Shown in pieces: positions 23,080 through 34,907 of a DNA stretch of 64,000 nt. This stretch comes from Dolomedes plantarius (lineage: Eukaryota; Arthropoda; Arachnida; Araneae; Dolomedidae). The stretch's first letter is position 1; every line of letters begins with the position of its first letter. The translations under genes were made by a program, and so were the position numbers. The notes beneath the pieces were generated by a model. The model made no database searches and was not told the origin of the DNA. It saw only the letters and a list, made by a program, of their open reading frames with translations. Location: the NCBI GenBank assembly GCA_907164885.2, contig OU015499.1, positions 159,275,489 to 159,339,488 on the forward strand, read 5' to 3'.

Positions 23080-24849
23080 AAAAGGTTAGATTTTCAAGGA
23101 CATACTACACATAATTCAGAATTAACTGATTTCCCGACATACGATTACTAATATTTTTTTTCACCTTGGTATTTTTATATCTAGGAAGCCTTCTGTCATC
23201 TATATTTATTAATACAGAATTAAAGCGAGAAGTAAATCTCACATATTAGTCAGAAGTGAGAGGAGATTATAATCTCAAAATTCTAAAAATAAAAATCCAC
23301 TAAAAGCTTAAAATAACTGACTTTGTGACTCAGACACTGTGATAACAGACTTTGTGAATCACAAATCATTGTATTCAGATTACAGAGAAAAATGGAGGTT
23401 AGCTCATAAAGTTTTTTCAGGTTATGAATTTTTTACTTATTCTTGTAGCAAGTTAAGAGCAATTAAAACCAGAAGCTGATAATAGAACATCTACCACAAA
23501 GATTCTGTTGTGACAAGAAGCCCGCAAATTTTGAAAGTTTCTGAAAAACTCCTTTAAATAGTTGAAGGGTTTAATAGAGCTAAATACCTACTGAAACTTG
23601 ACTTACCAAATGATGAATCAATGAGATAACATGCAATGTGGAAGATGAAAAACACCCACAATTTTTCTGCCCTCAGTAGATTTACGTGGCTATATCGAAC
23701 CAACAAATTTTAGCTACTAGTCAGAGTTCTCATAATAAAATTTTTAAAAGTCTGTGAAACCACTCTCCACAGTTCAACACAGAACTAAAATGATATGAAT
23801 AATCATAACACAACCTCAGGAATACTATGCATAAAAGGATAGAAAATATGTAAAAAATTAATTATGAAAGGCAGGGCTTGCTTTAATATGATTGGATTTA
23901 TTTGAAGCAATTAGGCCCCATGCTAGTAAAAAGCGCCACATGAAGAAAAATTTAATATTTCTGAAGGGAAGTCCTACAATTATTTAGAAACCTGCTAGAA
24001 AGCATGACAAAATATAGCCACTTTGATTTTGAACAAGTTTAACTCACAGTCACAAAGCTTGTAACTGATTTAGAAGTCACTCTAGAATTTCTGGGAACAC
24101 ATTTACGAAAATGAAAAAGGATATTTAATTACGATTATTAACGAATAAGTAACTGGAAAGAAATGTTTGAAAAAACCCAATAAAAATTCTACAGTTGTAT
24201 AAATGACAGCTACTGGCTTCATAAATGCTTTTATATCTTTACGAATATGACTAATATGTAACTGTAGCATTGGAAAAAGAAGTTTTCAAGATTAAAATTG
24301 ATTAAAACATACCTGAGGTCAACAATATCACAGAAGAGACTGAACTGTCTTCCAATAGTTTCTACAGAGCATGTAGAAACAAGGAAATTAAAATTTAATC
24401 AATTTATTAATGATCTTGTTGATAAAAAAATCTAGCAAAATTTGATTGCCAATAATTTTGTTCTGTAAATAAAATATATGTAGTCTAGCTACTTTTTAGT
24501 TTTTCTTTTCTTATAAATGTACATGAAAAAGGAAATATGACCACCTTCCTAATTTTTGTCTTTTATACTTCTCATTAAATGTTTATCATTTAATGTATTT
24601 ATATCACAATTTTGAAGGACCCAACCGAATTTTCTGCAATTTGGACTTACAAGGACAAAGGCTGACCCTGATCAAAGACTTTAATGATATGAACTCGGAT
24701 GTCAAATTTTCGAGTGCAAAGTAATGAACTGTCATATTCTGTTACTTTAATGCATTAAATCAATGAAGAAATTTCCAAATTTTTAAATATTAATATGTAG
24801 AATTCAAATAAAATCTTCAAATATTTTAATCTATCAGGTTCCTATAAAT

Positions 24850-25080
24850 GGGCTATGGCAACCTTGTGGTAAGAACACTGGCTTTTGGTGCTGAGGGTGC
24901 TCATTCAAAACCCCTGCATGCGGCACTAAAATGACTCCATCTGTATCGTCCCTTCATAGGAGGTAATGCTGATAACCTTACATGGTGCCCCCATAACAAA
25001 ATGGCCACAGCAATAAATTGCAGTTAAAGACAACAGTCGAATGTCTATCTGTCATAGCACCTCTGTATTGGAAAAAACAA
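24850..25080 (+). repeat. tRNA-derived SINE with target duplication
   Basis: 231 bp starting GGGCTATGGCAACC, with degenerate A-box (TATGGCAACCTTGTGG) and B-box (GCTCATTCAAAACC) spaced as in a tRNA, and an A-rich tail. It is flanked by GGTTCCTATAAAT (24837-24849) and GGTTTCTATAAAT (25081-25093). Copy B at about 62435-62455 has the uninterrupted site, confirming an insertion. Confidence 0.85.
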
Positions 25081-25602
25081 GGTTTCTATAAATTATGTTT
25101 AAAACAAAGTTATATGTAAACTAATTGTCAAGAAAACAGATAGTGAGTAATTCAGTTCAACATGAAATGCAAAGCTATGTATATGACTATAAAGGAAAGA
25201 AAAATCTGGCAAATGATTGACTTCAATTCAGAATTTTTTTAAAAAACAGTTTTCATTAAAGAACTTGTACAAAATATTCATGCATGTTAGCCTCATACAA
25301 AGCGAAAACTTATCACCTACAATTTTCATGTTTTGGGCAGAGTTATTTATTACATAAATAGTGAAATATAATCCTCAAATGCATGTTTTAACTTTTTCCA
25401 TCAAAAAATATAAATCATTTCATGCATATTCTATCACAGCACAATTCTATAACATATTTCTAGAGACTTAAATGTGGTTTTAAATATCAAGTTATAGAAG
25501 ATATACTGAGGAAAAAAGAGCATAAGAATTTTCAAACTGTACTTTTGACACTTTAACTCCAGTTACTTTCAATTGAACGAATATTTTTTACCTCTAGGAG
25601 TT

Positions 25603-25622
25603 GGGGGGGGGGGGGGGGGGGG
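25603..25622. repeat. Poly-G tract (20 G)
   Basis: A pure run of 20 G in AT-rich DNA. Copy B does not have it at the matching place. Confidence 0.95.
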
Positions 25623-26330
25623 AAATGTAGGAAACATAAATACTAACACAACAAACATCAATTTGACTAACATTGATCTTAAGAAGGGAAACTGAATATA
25701 TTAAATACTTATTCCAGACATGAACAGCAAAAATTTAGCTATATATTTTTGTCAAATTTGCAGAATTTTTGTTCAAAATATCTATTCAGAAAAAAGAATA
25801 TGCAGGTAAGAGAGCAGATAATATAAATCTAGTTCTAAACTATCCCAAGCACAATTTTTGCACTAAAAAATTTTAAAATATCATATCAAGGCAGTCAGAA
25901 ATATCAGTGAATTCAGATTTTTTAAATCTTGAAATGTTTCTAACAAAGAAGTCTTTAGAATACATAGGGCAGAGAAAATTAAACATTTTTATATATAATA
26001 TACTAATAAACGTGTAGAGTTTTGATGTGTAAATAATATATTTTTTATAAAAGAATTTAAATTTTAAATATCAAGTATTACTTTTAATAATCCTCTTTGA
26101 AATACATTCATTTAAAACTTGAAACAAACATATTATAATGAATGTGTACCTAAAATGATGAATATTTAAGAGTATTGTATTTAATGCTATTGTCTTTATC
26201 TTTGTTATAATAAAAGATAAGAATGAAAGTTATTTACTAAATGTTGTCAAGAAAATTTTAAAACAATAAATACAGAAACAAATAATTAAAAAAAAATTAC
26301 TTCAAATGTAATTTTAAATAAAAAGTTCTG

Positions 26331-28414
26331 CAATTAACATGCTTTCAGCTCAGACGTTATCTCCAATAGGGTATTTGCAGTTGATATTTCTAGAAATAGT
26401 CTCTTTTTTGACTGATTTCTAAGGCAATGTTCTAACTGTTTGGTGAGTTTCCAGCTTTTGTTTCAAGAAGAATGAAGATTATTAATAATTAACTTCAATA
26501 TTTTAAAAAAACATCACCGGATATTTACAAGACAGTTTTATTTATACATTTCTTTATACTCTTATTTTATTATAAAAGTTTAATAAATAAGCTGTTTTGC
26601 ATGTCATCCGACGAGTAGCGCAAAGGGGCAAGGTTTAAGAACCAGTCCTACTCACTTGCCGTGTGGAGCGCTGGGGTAAATAACAATGGCACCAAAGTTG
26701 GCAAGAAAAAATTGGCTTGGCGAGCAACCGGGGCAATTGGGAAGCTGTTCCCTATTCTTTCCTTTGCCCTACTCATTTTGCTATGAGCAACTATGATTTA
26801 TTGGGACCCACGTTCTCACTTGCCCCAAGTGTGGGAGCAAGTGAGAATGCAAAACACAAAAACTTTCAATATTTACGGAAAAAAAAAGTTCTTAACAGAT
26901 TTAAAAAAAAATAAAACTATAAATGTAGAACATAACCAAAAGTATGTATGCAAATTTTCATACAACAACTTGTTAAACACTTATTTAGATTCAAAGTGGA
27001 ACTACATGATTTTGCGTTCACAATTACCCAATTTCACGCTAATCGACTTATGCTGAAAACCACAAACTATGCCTGAACATACAGTTTTTAACATTTTAAT
27101 AGTTATAAGAATTGTATTAGAATTTAGCTTCACTCACAAAAAAATAGAGTAAAATATAGAAATCATATATATCATTTTCAACAACTTAACAAAACAGTTC
27201 TGTCATACAATACATAAAAAAAATAACCTGTAAATTAAACATACTTAAATAGCTGTTTATTTTTCCAGCATCATCTGTAGTATTATTTAAGACCGTCATT
27301 CATCCGAAAACCTGCGAAAGTTTCTCGCTAAGGGCAACACCTTTTTATATTTATTTACTATGATTATGGAGAGCTGAATGCAATCAGCAACATAACATAT
27401 ACTACGCGCTTAAGAGATACTGTTGCCATTAAACCAACAAATAATGAAAGTTAGTTACTGGTGATTTATCACTGCTATCTGCTACCAAGTCAAAATCATA
27501 TGGTTAACAAAGTATACCAGTTTTCGGTTCGCGAAGTTTTACTCTTCTTTCCTGTTATCTTTTCGGGGGGTTACTTGGCTAGCCCACTTCCTCCCATTTG
27601 ATTAGAATTTGTCCATTGATTCAACTAGAAGCACTGTTGATACAGTAGTTATACATTTGCCGTTTTCAATAAAAGGCGAGGCCGAGAATTTTCGCTCTTA
27701 ATTATCGAAAGCGTTTGAGAGGAGGTAAAGACTGTTCACTTTGTAATTTAAAAAACAAAATGCATAAATTCTTTTACTCAAAATTCATTGATAGTTTGAG
27801 TTACTCTCTCTATATTTTTTTCAAATAATTTATAAATTGGTGATATGTGCTTATGTGACTAAAAATAATTAATATAGGCATTTACTGAACTCTGGCCGAC
27901 TGTGCAGAACCAATAATAAAAGATGTCATTCTAGAAAGTTTTTTTTTCTTATATTCACTCTTTGTTATTCAAAGTATGCAAGTATAAGTAATGTATGTTT
28001 GGGGACACTTAAGATTTCTAAAGAATGTTTACATTCCGCTCCGACTTTGTCAATGAAATTTTTTTAATTTATTATTTATTTTGTTTGGTGTCTGTAAAAA
28101 AGGACTTTCCTTACTGAATTGTTACGAGAATGACTTAATGAGTGTGACAAATTTAAAGATATTGTAATTAATAAAATTATGAGAATAGTACCCATAAGTT
28201 TTTACTTAAATTGATTTATCTATATTATAGAGTTTTTTTTGTCTATTTGTGTTATAGATTTCATATGATCTCTCGTAAAAATCGTGCCAACCTATTTTTA
28301 TTGAGGTTCCATTCTTTCTTTTAGTTTTATAGGGCAGTGTCTCGCAGCATGTCACATCTCAACTCTTGCAGATTTTACTTCTTGTTTGGCGAGTAGTGGC
28401 AAAACATTGCATAA
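26331..28414. other. Non-coding DNA, nothing recognised
   Basis: The alignment to copy B ends near 26330. Short open frames at 26717-27056 overlap each other and match nothing I know. No repeat or RNA gene recognised. Confidence 0.4.
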
Positions 28415-28640
28415 TTGAACAAGGTGTTCAATGAGCATTCTTACAGCTTGTTGAATAAAATGCTCTCAGATTACGCAAAGTCTTTAGATACGGTATCTAA
28501 ACAAAGGTGCATCACTAAATTAAACATTCGGGTACAGCCCGGAAAGGTTTATTCAGTATGTGACACGTATTTATTGATAGAGGAAGACTCGAGTTACGAT
28601 ACAAGACGTTGGCCTGAAGTAACTTATCCTGATATCTATA
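28415..28640 (+). pseudogene. YqaJ-associated N-terminal region, relic
   Basis: An open frame of 93 codons reading YAKSLDTVSKQRCITKLN, then WPEVTYPDIYTYL. I recognise this pattern (Y..SLD..S..RY..K.N...WP.VTYPDIYNYL) from the region ahead of YqaJ-type nuclease domains in spider genomes. The nuclease domain itself is not present downstream. This relic and the gene at 2615 could be remains of two copies of one family. The last residues run into a small palindrome and are probably not original. Confidence 0.45.
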
Positions 28641-29232
28641 CATATCTCAACACAATAATAATCATTCTCAACGAAAGAATGATTATATTCTCTTAAACCT
28701 TGCGAAATATTGAAAAAAAGTGTTAAAATACCTGTTACATACAACTAATATGAGGAATTTTATAAATAAACTTAAATTATTTAACTCAAAATGAAGGTAT
28801 CGTCCAAAAACACGTGCAAACGCATAGGAACGGCTTCTGTTTTCTGCCACCCGATAATCACGTGATCTATAGTAGACGAAAACTGACGTAGCCAGTGACG
28901 TTGCGACGTTTCGCCTTATTCAAGTAGCAACCGTAACCCCGTGTTGCCACACAGCTCTAACCTAATTTACTCCTCTGTTATTGACCCAAGAGTAGGATTT
29001 ATTATTTACCCCATGGAAGACGCTGAACGGGCAAAATTATGGTTTTCGTTTATCGTAAATTCAAAACTTCGCGTATTGGCGACAACACGCCAAGTTAGCC
29101 CTAAACTCGTAACAATATTTTAGAGTTTTTGTTTATTTCTGTTATAGATTTGATATGATGAACAGTATTTTAATTTATTTAGTTTTTTAATAGTTGTTTC
29201 TTTTATTCAGATTTTAAGATCTATTCTTTCAA
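28641..29232. other. Non-coding DNA before the Ty3-type element
   Basis: No 5' LTR is visible: I find nothing like the 3' LTR at 34141. About 40 bases (TAGAGTTTTT...TTATAGATTT.ATATGAT) occur at about 28228 and again at about 29122. A 60-codon frame at 28941 is unrecognised. Confidence 0.4.
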
Positions 29233-29408
29233 CCCTCTGACGGTCACACCCGTGATATCACGTTCAGTTTTAGTGTCGCCTGAACAGTCACGGACGTGAA
29301 ATTAAGTTTAATTTTTGGTGTTTCTGAATGGTCACGGGCGTGATCTCACGTTCAGCTTGGGGTGCGTCTGAATGGTCACAGCCGTGAAATCACGATTGTG
29401 CTTTCCCC
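29233..29408. repeat. Four tandem 44-bp repeats with dyad symmetry
   Basis: Four degenerate copies (CTGA at 29237, 29280, 29324 and 29368). Each carries GGTCACrGrCGTGA followed by a TCACG-type half-site, an imperfect palindrome of TCACG/CGTGA. They lie about 50 bases before the gag frame. By analogy with the Su(Hw) site cluster in the 5' UTR of gypsy they could bind a host protein; that is inference. Confidence 0.7.
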
Positions 29409-29460
29409 TCTTAGCTGCAAATAGGAGTGTCTGGGGGCATTGTTGAGAATACAATGGATA

Positions 29461-30282
29461 ATGATATCCATACAGGCCCATATCGCACAAGGAACTTCCA
29501 GTTCCCAATCCACCGCAGAAAGTAGAAATTCGAGACTCACTGATTTAAATTTGAAAAAATTAATTCTCGAATTTAATCCAGATAAAACGGACATTAGTTT
29601 ATATTTAGTACTTTTTGAGCGACAGGTTAAACGCGCAAAAATACCTAAGGAGAATTGGGTTTCGCACCTTGTAGGACTCCTACCGATTGATTTAATTAGC
29701 GTTATAGCCAGAGAACCAGAAGAGTCCGCAGAAAATTATGATCACATAAAACAGACCCTCTTACTCCGTTACAAATTAAACCCGGAGTCTTTTCGCCAGA
29801 AATTTGTATCCCATCAAAATAATCCCCTGTCAACCTGGAAGGACTTTGTATTCTAGTTGCGGAACTATTTACGAGAATGGCTAGATGGTTTAGAAGTCGA
29901 TAATTTTGAATCTCTGAAAGATCTTTTGGTTGCGGATCAAATAAAGAAAAGGGCAAAGATGGAGGTACGCGAGCACTTCATAGATAAATGGTCCGATATA
30001 GTTGAGTTATTAGATGGGTATGACAGTGTAAGAGCAATGGGCCCAAAATTTAAAGATGCGAGGGATAGTAGGGTAGAGAGAACGCGTCCGTTCATACAAG
30101 AGAAGCCCCGGGAAAATAAGCCAAAGTTCTATCCCCCTGGTGCGTCAGCAGCACATGGTCCAGTAAACCGAACTAGAGCGTTTGAACGGAGAGTAAATTT
30201 AAAGTGCTTCGGTTGTGGCTCGGAAACGCACCTTCGCTCATCCTGCCCACGATTTCAGAAAAAACAACGTCGGGTTCCGTAA
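29461..30282 (+). pseudogene. gag: Ty3-type retrotransposon gag
   Basis: Gag packages the element's RNA in the cytoplasm. The frame reads through a capsid-like region (LTDLNLKKLILEFNP, NWVSHLVGLLP) and ends with a zinc knuckle CFGCGSETHLRSSC (CX2CX4HX4C, about 30205-30246), preceded by a basic Pro-rich stretch. One in-frame TAG at 29854-29856 splits it into two open pieces that otherwise join in the same frame, so a single nonsense change is the only visible break. The first ATG in frame is at 29461. Confidence 0.85.
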
Positions 30283-30635
30283 ACAATGTGCAAGAAAGGG
30301 AAAAGCCTGATCTGTTAGAATCCTATACATTCCCAGGTAAGGTGAATGACCAAAAGATTGAAATTCTTAGGGCAGTGGTGCAACTCTTGACATTGTTAGT
30401 AAGAAATTCATTTGTCCACAAGAATTTACAGGTGAGACAGTTTGGATAAAACAACCGCTGAGTTTAGAGTTAATTTGCTTACCTTTAGCTCGTGTGGAGA
30501 TAGCGGGAGATTTTGGAAAAATTACTACTAAGGCTTCTGTATGCGGAAATCATTTGGACCAAAATCGGTATTTATTAGGTAATAAAACGGCCGAGATGGT
30601 ACGAGAGAAATATGGATATGATTTTTTTCGGTAGA
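30283..30635 (+). pseudogene. Aspartic protease domain of the Ty3-type element
   Basis: After gag a region reads NDQKIEILR and then, one frame over, SGATLDIVSKKFICPQEF and later ASVCGNHLDQNRYLLGN, as in retroviral-type proteases. The frameshift falls exactly at the active site, where the D-S-G-A motif should be, and the Asp codon is lost by what looks like a one-base deletion near 30371. The protease is dead. Confidence 0.65.
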
Positions 30636-30914
30636 ACAGCTAAATGCCGTCCAAAGGCGCTCTCATACGAAGAGCTTACGAAAAGAGGCCGAAGCGGTCA
30701 AACGAGATACAGAAAGCACGGTTGAATTAAGGGTAGATAATCGCGAAGAGGAAAATAACTTTTCCGATAGAAACGGAAGAGCCAATAGTAATTCCAGCAT
30801 TGGAGGCAGAAGCTCCAGAATTAGACCTCTTAAAGATAGATAAGAAAGGTTTTTTGGAAGAGCAGAAAAAGTGTGAAGAAGTTAAAGAATTAGTTAGCCG
30901 AGTAAGCGAAACAA
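30636..30914 (+). pseudogene. Decayed linker between protease and integrase
   Basis: Charged, Glu/Lys-rich reading with several stops and frameshifts (for example LDLLKIDKKGFLEEQKKCEE). No RT motif is here, which matters for the domain order. Confidence 0.5.
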
Positions 30915-32060
30915 GTGCAGGAAAAGCAGATAAAACTTATTCGTGGAACTAAATCAAAAGATAAATTGATTAGATATTTTTACTGCCCAAATTGCTATAA
31001 AGACATGAACGAGTTCGTGCGTAGTTGTGACCAATGTCAAAGAGCAGCGTGTCCGAACGAGAAGAAAAAGGATCCATTGAAACTGGTCCCGGTAATTCAG
31101 GAGGTTTTTAGCAGAATTAATATTGACACGTGCGGACCCTTACCTTTGACCACAGAGGGACACCGTTACATACTGACTGCAATATGCATGACATCTAAGT
31201 ACCCGGAAGCGATTCCGCTAGCAGATATTAGCTCAGTTAAAATAACCGAAGCGTTATTAAATATTTTTAGCCGTACAGGATTTCCTCGCGAAGTGCAAAG
31301 TGAGCTAGGAACTTCTTTCACTTCGGCCCTAACTACAGAGTTCTTGGATAAATTCGGTATTAAGGTACACCATAGCTCTGTACACCATCCGCAAAGTAAT
31401 CCTGTAGAACATTTTCATCGAACTGTAAAAAGACATTTGAGGGCATTATGTCTTGAATCAGGTGCGGATTGGGATAAACATTTACAAGCCATTTTATTAG
31501 CTCTCCGTACGGTAGTACATGAAAGTACAGGCTATACACCATCTGAATTAGTATATGGTAAGAACTTACGAACCCCTGAAACCTCGTTAATGGAACGTTG
31601 GTTAGATCCGCCCCCTGAAAGTGACTTAGTAACAGAGTACGTTTTTAATTTAATAAATAGGTTGAAAAGATGTCGAGAATTAGCGATAACGCGAGTAGAG
31701 GAAATGCAAGGGAAAAGAAAAGTCTGGTACGATAAAAATGCAGTGAAACGGGAGTTCAAGGAAGGAGATTTAGTCTTAGTTTTGGCGACGACTCGACCTA
31801 CTAAGCTTTCATTGAATTGGATAGGTCCTGGAAAGATTAGGAATAAAATATCGGAAACCAATTATGTAGTAGAAATTCCTGGTAAGAAAGATAAGACTCA
31901 AATTTACCATATTAACATGCTAAAACCCTATTACACTAGACCCGAACATGTAAATTTGTTGAGTTATGAAGGCGATCTTGAAGTGAAGGAATATCATGAT
32001 TTAGATATCCCGTATTTAGAAAACAATCCTACGAATTTTGATTTTCTAGAATTAGTTTGA
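30915..32060 (+). pseudogene. Integrase domain of the Ty3-type element
   Basis: 381 codons. The zinc-binding part keeps only its Cys pair (RSCDQC, about residue 33-38); the His pair is missing. The catalytic core has INIDTCGPLP (first Asp), then QSELGTSF where the family has Asp in place of this Glu, and HPQSNPVEHFHRTVK with the final Glu. The C-terminal GPY/F-type module is present (LNWIGPGKI, QIYHINMLKPYY). Loss of the His pair and of the second catalytic Asp means it should not integrate DNA. The frame ends at a TGA (32058-32060), and the RT region goes on in the same frame, so a single nonsense change separates them. Integrase lies before RT, unlike standard Ty3. Confidence 0.9.
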
Positions 32061-33556
32061 CTTAGTGAGCTAGAGAAAAATTTGACAGCTGGTCAAATTG
32101 ACCAATTAAATGAAGTATTGGATAGGTTTGCTTCGTGTTTTTCAAATGATCCTGGTACCACAAATTTAGTAGAACACGACATTACTTTAATCAGCGATAA
32201 ACCGATAAGATCAAAACCCTATCGCACTTCACAGAGACAAACGGAAATATTAAAATCAGAGATCCAAAAAATGTTACGGTTAGGGATTAACGAAGTAGGT
32301 GGGTCGGATTACACCTCACCGTTAATTTTAGTAGAGGCCCCAGGTAAAGACCCTAGACCATGCGTAGATTACCGAAGGCTGAATGAAATCATTAGGACAG
32401 AGTATTTCCCCCTTCCAAACATCGAAGAGCGAGTGGAAAAAGTATCATCGGCTAAATACATTACAGTATTAGATTTGGCAAAGGGATACTGGCAGATTCC
32501 TTTAAGCGAAAAGGCGCAAAGATATACTGCGTTCTGTACAACATTCGGAACTTTCAGATGTCTAAAAATGAGTTTCGGTTTAAAGAATGCGCCATTTTTC
32601 TTTAGTAAACTTATGTCGGATGTATTAAAGGAAATGGAAGAGTTTGCCGTCCCCTATTTAGATGACGTTGCTATATTTTCCGACACTTGGGAAGCCCATT
32701 TGAAACATATAAGTTTAGTTCTAGAGCGAATAAGAAGGGCGAATTTGAAAATCAAACCCGCTAAGTGTAAATTCGCTCAAAGCCACGTAAAGTATTTGGG
32801 TCATATCGTTGGGAATGGAGCGCGTACTCCAGCGGAAGCAAAACTTGAAAGTGTAAAAAGTTTCCCGACGCCGCGAACCAAGACTCAAATCCGTGCGTTT
32901 TTAGGATTAGCCGGATATTACAGCAGGTATATAAACAATTATTCCGTACTCACAGCTCCGTTGACGGATGCATTGAAGGGCAGAGCTAGAAAAGGTGAAG
33001 TTTTTTGGACTGATGCATGCGAAAAAGCGTTCCGCGCATTGAAAAAGAGTCTTACGGATAAGCCCGTGTTACATGCCCCAAATTTCAATCGTGAATTTAT
33101 CGTGCAAACCGATGCTTCGAATACAGGAATAGGAGTAGTTTTGAGCCAAGAGTCAGAAAACGGAGAAGAACATCCTATTCTATACCCGAGCAAAAAGTTT
33201 TCAGACGTTACAGTACCACTGAGCGAGAATGCGCCAGTATAGTGTTTGCAATAAAAAAATTACATTATTATTTGGATGGTCGAAAATTTACAATCATAAC
33301 CGACCACAATCCTTTACGTTGGTTACGTACAAACGCCAATTCAAACCCCCGACTAATGCGCTGGGCACTTGCATTACAACCGTATGAATTTGAAGTAAAA
33401 CATAAATCAGGCAAAACTCACAAAAACGCAGACAGTCTTAGCCGGGTAGGGTCCGACCCGAAAGAATTGGGTCAAACCACCGCAAACCCCTCTAGTGACA
33501 GGAAAAGAGAATTCGAACACGAATTCCCCCCTTGTGGATGGTATACTCACGAATGA
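32061..33556 (+). pseudogene. Reverse transcriptase-RNase H of the Ty3-type element
   Basis: The main frame (32082-33242, 386 codons) has the RT motifs in order: PRPCVDYRRLNE, ITVLDLAKGYWQIPL with the first Asp, FGLKNAPFFF, and VPYLDDVAIFS with the YLDD box. RNase H begins with FIVQTDASNTGIGVVLS. At 33237-33242 a one-base loss creates a stop, and the rest of RNase H continues in another frame (33242-33556) with IITDHNPLRWL and KNADSLSRV. RT and RNase H active residues are all present, so this module died last. No integrase follows; non-coding DNA leads straight to the polypurine tract. Confidence 0.92.
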
Positions 33557-34125
33557 TGTTAGCCTTGAAGAGATAAGAAGGCAATAGTACCTTATGTTTT
33601 CTTATGTTATTTTGTTTAGTGAATCATGCAATTGTGCATTTTTGTCATAGTAAGGAAAGTAACTTTTGCGTTTATTTTGTTCTTGTAGTAGATAACTAAA
33701 TACTTGATATGTCGAGATATAACAACGTGAATGTTTGTATTCAAGGGTTTAGAAAGCATAATATGTATGAGAATTTTGATATTTTGCTGTATAAGAAGTT
33801 TTTTTTATGTTGTATGCTTAATGTTTAGATAAAAGAGTAGATTTAAAGAATGTTACATGTTATACTTACTTGTTAATACTCAGTTATAATTGTATTAGAC
33901 ATGAAATGGAGTTATTAAGTGTTAGTTGAGGAATATGAGAAATTATGAAAATGTGTGTTTATTGTCGTCTGTGAATTGGATTTCTCTCTAGCACTTTTCA
34001 GAAGGTCATAACGTTAAAATTGTTAACATTTTAAGACAAAATTATGGCTTTGTACTTATATGCAATAACTCTGAATTTAAATGGAGTGACTCTAGGATGG
34101 AATTTTTCAGAGGAAAATTTCTTTT
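33557..34125 (+). other. 3' untranslated region of the Ty3-type element
   Basis: AT-rich, no open frame of note, ends at the polypurine tract. Confidence 0.6.
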
Positions 34126-34139
34126 AAAGAGGGGAGGAG
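34126..34139 (+). promoter_or_regulatory. Polypurine tract
   Basis: AAAGAGGGGAGGAG, one base before the LTR's TG. This is the expected primer site for plus-strand DNA synthesis and fixes the LTR border. Confidence 0.85.
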
Positions 34140-34140
34140 T

Positions 34141-34689
34141 TGTGACGTTGTCTCCATTACTACACGAAAATTGTAATTATATAAGTATGTGATGTCCGTT
34201 CCTACCCCTCAACGTGAACATGTCATCTATCGGCGAAATGTTAAACTGAGCGGTCTCATAAACTCTAGGATAAGAGGCCATAAATTTCGTGTAATATGCG
34301 GTTCTGACGTTATAAAAGGCATAAATACACCAGAGTGGTTCGAGGTCTCTCCAGAATTTTGACACTATAGCGACATGTGGAATCCCATAAACTTTGGACA
34401 TTTACGAGCACTTAAAACGCCGGAGAAAGCTTTTGAATTCGCCGACCGTATAAAAGAAGACCCCCAATACTCCACGAGAGAGAGATCTGTTTTGAGTGCC
34501 AGAGAGGACGCAGCTCTCCTGGTCTTCGGCCTGATAGGCCGAGTTGTCTGTGAACCCGAAGCCGTCCTGACATATCTAACTGTAAATTCTAACTTGCTGT
34601 ACATACTTGCTTTTTGTAGTTGTAGTGTTTAAGGTAGCGTAGTAAAGTAATTGAAGCGAAACGCTTGTCTTATTATTGACTACGTTACA
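34141..34689 (+). repeat. 3' LTR of the Ty3-type element
   Basis: Runs from TGTGACGTTG to ACTACGTTACA (TG...CA with inverted ends), 549 bp, with a TATA-like TTATAAAAGG at about 34309. Because no 5' LTR is found, the target duplication cannot be checked. A divergent piece of the same LTR family is at 39174-39305. Confidence 0.8.
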
Positions 34690-34701
34690 CTGTGCATAAA
34701 C

Positions 34702-34907
34702 AGAACTTATGGCTCATCCCCAAGTGTTCAAACTCAAACTTTAATAGAAACAAACAATAAAATTAAAACTTCAAGTTTTATATAATATATGAAATAGTGC
34801 ATACATAATACAACATAAAATAAAAAATTAAACAAACATAAAACAATTATTTGTTGTAAAATAGAACTTATGGCTCATCTTCAAGTGTTCAAACTCAAAC
34901 TTTAATG
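34702..34907. repeat. Short direct repeat (45 bp twice)
   Basis: About 45 bases (AGAACTTATGGCTCATC...) at 34702-34746 recur at 34863-34907 with two changes. The DNA between and up to 35172 is AT-rich and non-coding. Confidence 0.85.

Larger units (their letters stand above)
18813..26330. repeat. Segmental duplication, copy A (upstream/intronic region of ZNF-A)
   Basis: Continuous with ZNF-A on its 5' side. It aligns by eye in the same orientation with 56017-63795 upstream of ZNF-B, at very roughly 75-80 percent identity. Anchors: CACTGTGCC at 18852 and 56021; TTTGTCCTGGTAGATCATAA at 19051 against 56205; ACAAACTTCATG at 22850 against 59390; AAACTCCTTTAAATAGTTGAA at 23549 and 61312. It is AT-rich; differences include the family 1 repeat at 19950 and the SINE at 24850, both absent from copy B. 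Confidence 0.9.

Noticed and set aside
26717..27056. Small protein-coding gene
   Set aside because: Overlapping short frames, Lys-rich from A-tracts, with no recognised motif.
28941..29123. THAP-type zinc-finger fragment
   Set aside because: A weak likeness (YPMEDAERAKLW) without the needed Cys and His residues.
29461..34689. Two separate fused LTR elements
   Set aside because: Integrase and RT share one frame apart from a single TGA, no LTR lies between them, and no integrase follows RNase H; phylogeny would be needed to exclude it fully.
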